DNA from: Zymomonas sp.
Lineage (GTDB): Bacteria > Pseudomonadota > Alphaproteobacteria > Sphingomonadales > Sphingomonadaceae
Length of the DNA: 5,431 nucleotides
Assembly: GCA_027489105.1 (NCBI GenBank)
Contig: JAIYAJ010000002.1
Coordinates: 1 to 5,431, forward strand
Reading direction: 5' to 3'
Made by a program: the position numbers and the translations under genes. The notes below the pieces were generated by a model. That model was given only the letters and a program-made list of their open reading frames with translations, ran no database searches and had not been told where the DNA came from. This document shows, piece after piece, positions 1-5,431 of this stretch. Numbering within the stretch: position 1 is the first letter of the stretch; each line of letters begins with the position of its first letter.

Positions 1-315
1 GACGTCGATCAGCGCGGTGGAGCCTACCAGGATGCCACCGGGGCTGTAGAACCAGACGTTGCCGCCCGTGCCGGTGAGAGTGTTGCTCGAATCGTACAAC
101 CGGCTCTGGATCGTGCCGTTGAGGGCGATCCTGCGAGACGGGTCGTTGGGAATGATCCGGTTGAGGACGGTGAAGCCGCCCGTATTCGTCACCGAATTGC
201 GGAACAGCACCGACGAACTGGACGGCAGGAAGACGATGTCGCCCCCACCGATGCCCGCATCGTCGGGCGTCCAGTTGATGATCGCCGTCGGCGCGTTGAC
301 CGTGATCGTGTCGCT
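1..315 (-). repeat. TPS/haemagglutination-activity domain, copy 2 (exoprotein residues 1425-1529, continues off edge)
   Basis: Second copy of the secretion domain, in the same frame, with SDTITV, INWTP, FTVLNRIIPNDPSR, SRLYD and GTGGNVWFYSPGG. The DNA offset from copy 1 is exactly 4023 bp. Similarity also extends upstream: GAFAGTPGQL at 1403-1412 resembles the predicted mature N-terminus GAFAAGAPSL at 63-72. So the duplicated unit begins where a mature secreted protein would begin, but here it follows a Pro8 tract and not a signal peptide. The domain's C-terminal continuation is outside the window. Confidence 0.87.
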
Positions 316-3300
316 GCCAGGGTTGCGGACGATGTCATATTCCGCCGTCGACAGCTGGCCGGGCGTGCCTGCGAAGGCGCCGCCGCCCGCGGGCGGCGGG
401 GGCGGGGGCGGGGGCGAGATCGCGCCCTGCTGCACCTGGATCGAGAACATCATCGACGCCGTCTGGTTGTTGGCGTCGGTGACGGTCACTTCGAAGCTGT
501 ACGGGCCGGCGATTTGCGGCGTTCCGGTGATATTGCCGGCCGAATCGACCACCAGCCCGAGCGGGACCGTGCCGCCGGTGACGGCAAAGCTGTACGGCGG
601 AACGCCGCCGACCGCTGCGATCGACTGATTGTAGCTGGTACCGGTCTCAGCATCGGGCAGGCTTCCGGGCGTATCGAACCCAGGCGCGGCCGGCGGCGGC
701 GGCGGCGACGAGCATGTCGCGTTGATATTGCATTCGCCGGTAATCGTGCCGGTGGTGAGCGAATATTGCGCAGCCGTGATCGTGCCGGTGCCCACCACTT
801 CGAACGTGATGCCGCGATCGGGCATATCGACCGACAGATCGAGGCCCGATGGATTGTCGAACAGGATCGCGCCGTCGGTGGCGCTGATCAGATTGTCCGG
901 GGCACCCTGCTGAACATCGACGCCGGTGCCGAAGATGTCGACCTGCGCCGTCGATGTGATGTCGCCATTACTGGCCACGATGGAGAAGTTGCCGACGGTC
1001 GCGGTTCCGGGCTCACTGCCCACCCCGGCGAAACCGCTGAGATCGGCAGTCACGCCCGCGAGGAGGATATCACCGCGAACGGTGGGCTGGTTGAAGCGCG
1101 CCGTCGATACGATGCCCAGCGATCCTCCCGTTCCGCTGCCGCCGGCACCGGGCGTTTCGCTGCTCCCGCCATTGCCGCCGGAACCGGTGGCCGCAAAGTT
1201 GACCAGACCCGAGATGCTCAGACCCGCGTCCGAACCGTTCGAGCCACGCGAATCGAGGGAGAGTTGGCCGCCCGTCGCCAGGCCGCCGGCGCCGCCATCG
1301 CCCTGGACCCCCTGAATCGATGGGCCACCCTCGCCACCATTGCCTGCTATGGCATTTGCAGAAACCGTCACGCCACCCAGTTGCACGCGGCCCTGCGTGC
1401 CCGCAGTGTCGGGACCACTGACCAGGCCGACCTGCACGGAGCCGCCCGTCGCATCGCCGCCGACGCCGCCTGCACCGCCCTGCGTCGGCCCGGACGGGAC
1501 CTGGCCACCGCTTCCGCCCGCGCCGCCAGCAGCGTCTGCGGTAAGCGTGATCGGTCCACCGAGATTGAGTTGCCCCAGTCCGGCCTGCGCCCCCACGAAG
1601 ATGCTGCCGCCCGTTGCCGCACCACCGAAGCCGCCCGTGGCGCCGCTGGCGGCATTTCCGCCGAACCCGCCTGCACCGTTGGCATTGAGGAAAAATTCGG
1701 TGCTGCTGGCCGTGACGCTGCCGACCGTGCTGCCCCCGGTCAGACCGGCGATGTTCGCGTCGCCGCCGATACCTAAGCCGGCATTGCCGACACTGCCCAG
1801 GACATCGGCAAAGCTCTGGCCCCCTTGACCGTTCGCGTTGAGCGTTACCGCCACGCCATTGATGTTGATCGTGCCTTCCTGGGCCGTGATCGCGACACCG
1901 CCACCGCCATTGAGCAGGTCGAAGCCGCCCTGACCGATGCCGCCGCTATAGCCGGCGCCGCCCTGGCCGTTGGCCTGGATCGTACCGCCACTCATGCTCA
2001 GCGTGCTGCCGGTTCGCACCGTGACACCGGCAAAGCCGCCGGTGCCGATGCCTCCGGTCGAATTGGTGAGGGCAATGCCGCCAGTCACCGCATCGCCGCC
2101 GCCACCATCGGCGATCAGCAGCACGCTGCCCAGGGTCATGGTCGTCCCGCCGATGGCGGCAATGTTCGCGGTGCCGCCCTGACCGTCGCCGCCCGCGGTT
2201 TCGCCTTGTCCGCCGAAACCGTTGGCGAACAGGCTTACTCCCGAATTGGCGTTGATCGTGCCGACACCGCCACCGAAGACCAGTTCACCACCGGTGCCTG
2301 CACCACCATTCGTTGCCGGCGACGAGCCGCCCGTTCCGGTGCCGCTGATCGATACCGGGCCCATGAAGTCGATCGTGCCGTCCGCTGCAACGACAATATT
2401 GGCGTTACCGCCGACGGCGATACCGCCTGCTCCCCCGCTGTTCGCGCCACCCGACGCATCCATCGAAGCATCGACCGGACCAAAGAAATTGAGCGTGCCG
2501 CCATCGGCGCTGGCGCCAAAGCGACCGCCGGTCGCGCTGCCACCGCCGCTCGACCCCCCATTGGCGATTGTGGCATCGCCCTCGAAGGTGACATTGGCTC
2601 TAACCGCGACCGTTGCGCCGTTGGACGCAAGGATGTCGAATCCGCCGGCCCGGGCGTTGCCGGACGAACCTCCCAGCGAATCGCCGCCATTGGCGGATGT
2701 CCTGACGAAGAGCCCCAAGGGATTCTGAGCAGTGCCGAAATTGATCGAAGCGGTTGCGCCCGATGCGGTGATACCGACATAGCCACGCTCCGGCCCCTCG
2801 CCAGGATAGACGGAAAGCGCGTTGCCGCCCGTTCCGTTGCTGCTGTTGCCGCCGCTCCCCCTGGCAACGAGGCTGGCAAGGCCGCTGCCACCGACCGCGA
2901 TCTGACCATCGGTCGCCCCCAACAGGATTTTGCCGGCAAGCCCGTTGCCGGCCACACCTAGGCTCGAGAATCCGCCAAAGCCCGACGCGGTGATGTCAAG
3001 GCCGCCGAGATTGAGCGCACCACCGCTGATCGCGCTGACCAAAACGGTGCCCGCGACACCGTCGCCACCATTGCCCGAGACAGGCGCCCCGCCCCCGCCG
3101 CCATCGGCCTCGATCGTCAGCAGGCCGCCGATATTGATCGCCGAGTCGCTGCCCTGCGCGCGTATTGTTACATCGCCAGCCGTGCCCGTGCCCCCGTCGC
3201 CGCCATTGGCAAAGGTTTTTATCTCCAGCGAGCCCGCAGAGATGGTGCCCGAGGTGCCCGCAAGCACCGAGACATTGCCGCCGGTGACAGTCCCGCTGCT

Positions 3301-4587
3301 CTCGCCGATGCTCGTGTCGATGGCGAACGCGCCGGCCACGCTCACATTGCCTGAGGTCGTGTCGACAATGATGTCGGCACCCGCGCCATTGTCTGCGTCG
3401 ATGCTGGCATCGCCGAGGAAGGTCGTGCCCGACAGCGTCAGATCGCGCGAGGCGCCGATCGTTGCGTCGGCCCCGATCGACCCACCCTGAATGCGAACCG
3501 TGCCGGTTCCGGGCTGGTTGTTCGGGATGGTCGTGTTGCCGAACACGTTATTGCCGGCCGACAGGATCACCCCCTGATCGGTGACCGAAGCGCCGCCGGC
3601 CTCGGAGAATTCGAGCGAGCCGCCGGTCAGCAGCATCGTCAGCGCCTGGTTCTTCGGAACTGCGACCAGATAGATGTTGCGCGACGTGCCGGAACCCTGC
3701 GGCGTGACCACGGTCGTGCCGCTGTGCGTGATCGCATCGGCCGCTCCGGTACCGACCGGCACCGAGATGTCGAACAGGCCGCTGGAGAAGGTGATATCGG
3801 CCCGCTCGGCGGCCACATAGGCGACGCTGCCCTGCGACGCGACACTGCCCGACTGGACGATGCGCGGCGCGAGCACGCCGACATAGTTGGACGCCTGGAA
3901 ATTGGCCGTCTGGATTTCGACCGTGCGGCCCGCATCGCTCGCGCCGATCGACACGACATCGGGATTGGGATCGGAGGGCAAGCCGCCGAAGTCGATCGGC
4001 ACGCTGGACAGGATGATCCCGCCGACATCGATGGAGGCAGAAGCGCCGACGAGAAGGCCGCCGGGGCTGTAGAACCAGACATTGCCGCCGGTCCCGATCA
4101 AATTGTTGTTGCCGTCGTAAAGCCGGCTGTTGATCGCCCCGTTGAGGGCGACGGCGCGCGTCGGGTCGTTGGGCAGGATGCGGTTCAGGACAGTGAAGCC
4201 GCCCTGCAGCGAGGGGTCGTTGCGATAATTGGCGGTCGTGCCCGACGGGAGAAAGTCGATCGGGCCGCCACCCGACTGAACGTCGGTCGGGGTCCAGGTG
4301 ATGATCGAGGTCGGGTTGCTGACCGTGATCGTATCGGTGCTTTCGCTCTGCGTCAGGACGACGCCAGCGCCGAGACTCGGTGCGCCAGCGGCGAACGCGC
4401 CGTTGGCCGCGAGGCTTTCGCGCGTGGGGAAGGCGAGGATCGTCGCCATCGCCAGCGCCGACGTAAGCGTCCGCATGTTGCCGCCACCGCGCGCCGCGCG
4501 TTCGGATGGATCGACCGCGTGCCGCCCCAGCAATCCCGGTCCGCTGCCGAGATGTCCGTTACCGCGCCCTGAGCCCCGCTTTGTCAT
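1..4587 (-). CDS. Giant TPS-type filamentous haemagglutinin-like exoprotein with duplicated TPS domain (3' end outside window)
   Basis: One minus-strand frame stays open for 1,529 codons from ATG at 4587-4585 to base 1, with no stop seen, so the C-terminus lies beyond the left edge. Order of parts: basic Gly-rich leader (1-37); signal-peptide-like segment (about 38-61); TPS/haemagglutination-activity domain with GTGGNVWFYSPGG (84-188); beta-helix-like stem with YVGVLAPRIVQSG and PKNQALTMLL (about 190-450); glycine-rich repeats (about 452-1210); a segment with two cysteines (1286, 1292); Pro5 (1295-1299); He_PIG-like domain (about 1302-1385); Pro8 (1392-1399); second TPS domain (1425-1529). 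In this family the TPS domain directs export through an outer-membrane TpsB pore, and the repeats form an extended beta-helical fibre at the cell surface. Adhesion is an inference from the family. The protein is very poor in Lys and Cys. It follows the CHAT gene after 46 nt. The start is uncertain: Met38 at 4476 is a credible alternative. The family call is strong, the exact ligand and function unknown. Confidence 0.92.
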   Translation of the reverse strand, partial: MTKRGSGRGNGHLGSGPGLLGRHAVDPSERAARGGGNMRTLTSALAMATILAFPTRESLAANGAFAAGAPSLGAGVVLTQSESTDTITVSNPTSIITWTPTDVQSGGGPIDFLPSGTTANYRNDPSLQGGFTVLNRILPNDPTRAVALNGAINSRLYDGNNNLIGTGGNVWFYSPGGLLVGASASIDVGGIILSSVPIDFGGLPSDPNPDVVSIGASDAGRTVEIQTANFQASNYVGVLAPRIVQSGSVASQGSVAYVAAERADITFSSGLFDISVPVGTGAADAITHSGTTVVTPQGSGTSRNIYLVAVPKNQALTMLLTGGSLEFSEAGGASVTDQGVILSAGNNVFGNTTIPNNQPGTGTVRIQGGSIGADATIGASRDLTLSGTTFLGDASIDADNGAGADIIVDTTSGNVSVAGAFAIDTSIGESSGTVTGGNVSVLAGTSGTISAGSLEIKTFANGGDGGTGTAGDVTIRAQGSDSAINIGGLLTIEADGGGGGAPVSGNGGDGVAGTVLVSAISGGALNLGGLDITASGFGGFSSLGVAGNGLAGKILLGATDGQIAVGGSGLASLVARGSGGNSSNGTGGNALSVYPGEGPERGYVGITASGATASINFGTAQNPLGLFVRTSANGGDSLGGSSGNARAGGFDILASNGATVAVRANVTFEGDATIANGGSSGGGSATGGRFGASADGGTLNFFGPVDASMDASGGANSGGAGGIAVGGNANIVVAADGTIDFMGPVSISGTGTGGSSPATNGGAGTGGELVFGGGVGTINANSGVSLFANGFGGQGETAGGDGQGGTANIAAIGGTTMTLGSVLLIADGGGGDAVTGGIALTNSTGGIGTGGFAGVTVRTGSTLSMSGGTIQANGQGGAGYSGGIGQGGFDLLNGGGGVAITAQEGTININGVAVTLNANGQGGQSFADVLGSVGNAGLGIGGDANIAGLTGGSTVGSVTASSTEFFLNANGAGGFGGNAASGATGGFGGAATGGSIFVGAQAGLGQLNLGGPITLTADAAGGAGGSGGQVPSGPTQGGAGGVGGDATGGSVQVGLVSGPDTAGTQGRVQLGGVTVSANAIAGNGGEGGPSIQGVQGDGGAGGLATGGQLSLDSRGSNGSDAGLSISGLVNFAATGSGGNGGSSETPGAGGSGTGGSLGIVSTARFNQPTVRGDILLAGVTADLSGFAGVGSEPGTATVGNFSIVASNGDITSTAQVDIFGTGVDVQQGAPDNLISATDGAILFDNPSGLDLSVDMPDRGITFEVVGTGTITAAQYSLTTGTITGECNINATCSSPPPPPAAPGFDTPGSLPDAETGTSYNQSIAAVGGVPPYSFAVTGGTVPLGLVVDSAGNITGTPQIAGPYSFEVTVTDANNQTASMMFSIQVQQGAISPPPPPPPPAGGGAFAGTPGQLSTAEYDIVRNPGSDTITVNAPTAIINWTPDDAGIGGGDIVFLPSSSSVLFRNSVTNTGGFTVLNRIIPNDPSRRIALNGTIQSRLYDSSNTLTGTGGNVWFYSPGGILVGSTALIDV
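391..414 (-). repeat. Hexanucleotide tract encoding Pro8 hinge (residues 1392-1399)
   Basis: Plus-strand bases 397-414 are three exact copies of CGGGGG, preceded by GGGCGG. On the coding strand they read as alternating CCC/CCG codons for eight prolines. The unit is 6 bp, so a gain or loss of one unit changes the protein by two prolines without a frameshift. The plus strand, which is the transcription template, carries four G-runs (391-393, 398-402, 404-408, 410-414), so it could fold as a G-quadruplex. Confidence 0.8.
433..684 (-). other. He_PIG / putative Ig-like domain within the exoprotein (residues ~1302-1385)
   Basis: The segment begins PGFDTPGSLPDAETGTSY, continues AVGGVPPYSFAVTGGTVPLG and DSAGNITGTPQIAGPYSF, and ends VTVTDANNQTA...FSIQV. 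This is the classical pattern of the He_PIG family: (Y)..I.A.GG.PPY.F....G.LP.GL..D..G.I.GTP...G.Y.F.VTV.D. Its length of about 84 residues is normal for one domain. Such domains act as spacers in surface proteins. It is flanked by Pro5 and Pro8 tracts, so it forms an isolated module between the repeat stem and the second TPS domain. Confidence 0.85.
691..705 (-). repeat. CGG trinucleotide tract encoding Pro5 hinge (residues 1295-1299)
   Basis: Five uninterrupted CGG triplets on the plus strand read as five CCG proline codons on the coding strand. The tract is preceded by Cys-Ser-Ser and followed by Ala-Ala-Pro, and marks the N-terminal border of the He_PIG-like domain. Slippage here would stay in frame. 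Confidence 0.75.
712..732 (-). other. Cysteine-containing junction segment (C1286 and C1292 of the exoprotein)
   Basis: The segment ITGECNINATCSS closes the beta-helical part just before the Pro5 tract. The two cysteines, six residues apart, are the only ones I see in the 1,529 codons. A small disulfide loop is plausible in an exported protein; it could cap the first helix. The disulfide is inference. Confidence 0.5.
960..3235 (-). repeat. Glycine-rich beta-helix repeats, about 17 degenerate units (residues ~452-1210)
   Basis: The stem is built of successive units of about 37-60 residues. Each has a hydrophobic strand and small-residue turn (such as VTLNANGQGG, ITLTADAAGG, VSISGTGTGG), a variable Gly/Ser/Ala loop, a GGxATGG or GTGG motif, a second strand, and a closing strand ending in LNLGG, TINANS or similar. 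The loops vary most in length; those at about 1450-1700 and 1130-1350 are longest and richest in GGxGG. The pattern fits coils of a right-handed beta-helix with glycine loops projecting outward. DNA identity between units is low, so these are old, diverged repeats and not recent tandem copies. Confidence 0.8.
4024..4338 (-). repeat. TPS/haemagglutination-activity domain, copy 1 (exoprotein residues 84-188)
   Basis: This first copy contains TDTITV, ITWTP, FTVLNRILPNDPTR, SRLYD and GTGGNVWFYSPGG, ending ASIDV. These are hallmarks of the filamentous haemagglutinin N-terminal domain in the sphingomonad subfamily; SPGGLLVG occupies the place of the classical NPNGI-type motif. It lies shortly after the predicted signal peptide, as expected for the domain read by a TpsB transporter. 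It aligns without gaps to copy 2 at 1-315, with about 69 of 105 residues identical by hand count. Confidence 0.88.
4405..4476 (-). other. Signal peptide region of the exoprotein
   Basis: Residues 38-61 begin with Met-Arg, continue with the hydrophobic run LTSALAMATILAF, and end in SLAA, which fits cleavage after Ala60 or Ala61 (Sec-type). The mature protein would then begin NGAFAAG. The 37 residues before it are Gly/Arg-rich and do not resemble the usual extended signal peptide region of large TPS proteins, so they may be untranslated if Met38 is the true start. Confidence 0.65.
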
Positions 4588-4633
4588 ACCATCCCCCAAA
4601 CGAACCAAAACCCGCCCGTATGAATGCGCCCCA
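4588..4633 (-). other. Short intergenic gap between CHAT and exoprotein genes
   Basis: Only 46 nt separate the CHAT stop from the exoprotein ATG. I see no inverted repeat followed by a T-run that would act as a terminator, and no convincing promoter. This supports cotranscription of the two genes, with independent translation starts. Confidence 0.6.
4592..4597 (-). promoter_or_regulatory. Possible Shine-Dalgarno site for the exoprotein
   Basis: On the minus strand GGGGGA lies 4 nt before ATG 4587. The match to the anti-Shine-Dalgarno sequence is only partial and the spacing is short. A competing site, GGTGG at 4488-4484, lies 7 nt before the in-frame Met38 (ATG 4476-4474), which directly precedes the hydrophobic signal segment. 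The sequence alone does not decide between the two starts. Confidence 0.35.
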
Positions 4634-5431
4634 TCACTGCGCCGTCGATGCTGCCCCTGCGGCCTTTGCCGCCGGAAGCAGCGCCCGCTGGCCGTCGCCG
4701 ACGATCGCGAAGGCCGACCAGTAATAAGGGTGGGACGTATTCGGATCGTCCATCAGCCCCACCTGTGCATTGCGCATCGCGGTCGCCATCGGCGTCCCCG
4801 GTGGCGCGGTGAAGAGGCCGGTGATCAGCCGCTTCGTGGCGTTGAAATCGTCCGGCACCGGCCAGTGGCTGGCCAGCACCGAGCGGGCACCTGCGCCGAC
4901 GAAGGCACGCACCAGACCATCGAGTGCAAAGTTGCCGCCGGTTTCGATCCCTGCCTCGCGCGAGGCGGATACGGTGGCGAGCCCTGCGGTATCGCAGGCC
5001 GACAGGATCACCAGATCAGCGTCGAGCTTGAGGTCGAAAATCTCCTTGAAGCTCAGCAATCCGTCGGAACTGGTATCGCCGAACGAGGTGATCAGCGCAG
5101 GGCGTGCAGGGCATTCGGGGCGCGGCGCGGTCACCAGGCCGTGGGTCGCGAAGTGCAGGATGCGATAATCGTTTAGATCATCGCGCCCGAGCAACGCGGT
5201 GTCGCTGAAGGCGCTCTGGGTCAGAACACTGGCGCGACCTGCGCCCAGCACCCTTTGGGCAAGCTTGAGTTCGGCAGGCGAAATCGGATCCAGCCAGGTG
5301 TTCACCGGCCATTCGCAATCGGCTTCGCGACTGGCGGAGGCCAGGCGGATGCGCTCAGGTGGGGCAGCATTTTCGCCCAGGCCTAGATAGGCCTGCTTGC
5401 CACGCGCGGGAGCGATGGTGCGGACATCGGC
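4634..5431 (-). CDS. CHAT-domain (caspase-like) protein, C-terminal part (5' end outside window)
   Basis: The minus-strand frame is open from the right edge to TGA at 4636-4634, giving 265 residues in the window. An internal GTG at 5305 is not the start, because the frame continues upstream with family-like sequence (AYLGLGENA). The catalytic dyad of the CHAT family is present: His in HFATHG (codon 5143-5141) and Cys in SACDT (codon 4996-4994), 49 residues apart. Further CHAT signatures follow: GGNFALDGLVRAFVGAGARS, SHWPVPDD and YYWSAFAIVGDG near the C-terminus. CHAT domains belong to peptidase clan CD with caspases and separase, and often sit after TPR repeats; any TPR region would lie off the right edge. 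No membrane segment is visible in this part. The substrate is unknown. Its position 46 nt upstream of the giant exoprotein, on the same strand, suggests one transcript and a linked role such as processing, quality control or response. That role is inference. Confidence 0.9.
   Translation of the reverse strand, partial: ADVRTIAPARGKQAYLGLGENAAPPERIRLASASREADCEWPVNTWLDPISPAELKLAQRVLGAGRASVLTQSAFSDTALLGRDDLNDYRILHFATHGLVTAPRPECPARPALITSFGDTSSDGLLSFKEIFDLKLDADLVILSACDTAGLATVSASREAGIETGGNFALDGLVRAFVGAGARSVLASHWPVPDDFNATKRLITGLFTAPPGTPMATAMRNAQVGLMDDPNTSHPYYWSAFAIVGDGQRALLPAAKAAGAASTAQ

Noticed and set aside
514..1776. Plus-strand open frame of 420 codons
   Set aside because: It lies wholly antisense to the exoprotein, is Arg/Ala-rich with no recognisable domain, and mirrors GGC/GCC-rich coding DNA on the other strand. 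The minus frame has coherent repeats and motifs across the same bases.
2235..2957. Minus-strand 240-codon frame overlapping the exoprotein
   Set aside because: It is an out-of-phase shadow, Arg/Ser/Ala-rich without domain features, while the exoprotein frame runs uninterrupted through the same bases.
1825..2961. Plus-strand open frame of 378 codons
   Set aside because: Same situation: antisense to the glycine repeats, low-complexity Ala/Arg/Asp composition, and no motif or convincing ribosome binding site.
960..3235. CRISPR-like or recent tandem DNA repeat array
   Set aside because: The periodicity is only in the protein pattern. DNA units differ in length and sequence and there are no constant repeats with unique spacers.
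926..3490. Pro/Ala-rich plus-strand frames (for example 926-1315, 1340-1828, 2930-3490) that resemble proline-rich surface proteins
   Set aside because: Their proline content is produced by reading the complement of Gly-rich codons in a shifted frame. They overlap each other and the real gene.
3639..4082. Minus-strand 147-codon frame rich in Arg and Ser
   Set aside because: It is out of frame with the conserved TPS domain and stem, which fully explain this stretch.
4298..5176. Plus-strand frame of 292 codons across both gene ends
   Set aside because: It is antisense to the CHAT catalytic region and the exoprotein N-terminus, both of which carry recognised motifs. It has no motif of its own.
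1..5431. tRNA, rRNA or insertion sequence
   Set aside because: No tRNA-like cloverleaf, rRNA segment, transposase motif or terminal inverted repeats were seen; nearly all bases are accounted for by the two coding frames.

Overview
The window looks like part of a high-GC alphaproteobacterial chromosome. The protein sequence style points to the Sphingomonadales (Sphingomonas, Sphingobium or Novosphingobium type). That placement rests on my recollection of family hallmarks such as TDTITV..W.P, FTVLNRI.P.DP, GGNVWFYSPGG and PKN.ALTMLL, and no search was run. Both real genes lie on the minus strand. The long plus-strand open frames are Ala/Arg/Pro-rich or Gly/Pro-rich antisense shadows of a glycine-rich gene.

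Right part (4634-5431, minus): the C-terminal 265 codons of a CHAT-domain protein, a caspase/separase-like clan CD peptidase fold. The catalytic His (HFATHG) and Cys (SACDT) motifs are intact. The N-terminal part lies beyond the right edge.

Middle and left (1-4587, minus): one uninterrupted frame of 1,529 codons, still open at the left edge. It encodes a giant secreted exoprotein of the filamentous-haemagglutinin / two-partner-secretion (TPS) type. In protein order it has a signal-peptide region, a TPS/haemagglutination-activity domain and a beta-helical stem. These are followed by about 17 glycine-rich repeats of roughly 37-60 residues, a short segment with the only two cysteines I see, and a Pro5 tract. 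Next come one He_PIG-type (putative Ig) domain and a Pro8 tract, then a second copy of the TPS domain, which runs off the window. The protein is therefore at least about twice the single-module size.

The two genes are separated by 46 nt, point the same way, and show no terminator between them, so they are probably cotranscribed with the CHAT gene first. No TpsB/ShlB/FhaC-type outer-membrane transporter is in the window; one would be expected nearby. The most unusual points are the gap-free in-frame duplication of the TPS domain (offset 4023 bp = 1341 codons), the Pro-rich/Ig junction before the second copy, and the pairing of a CHAT peptidase with a giant secreted adhesin.
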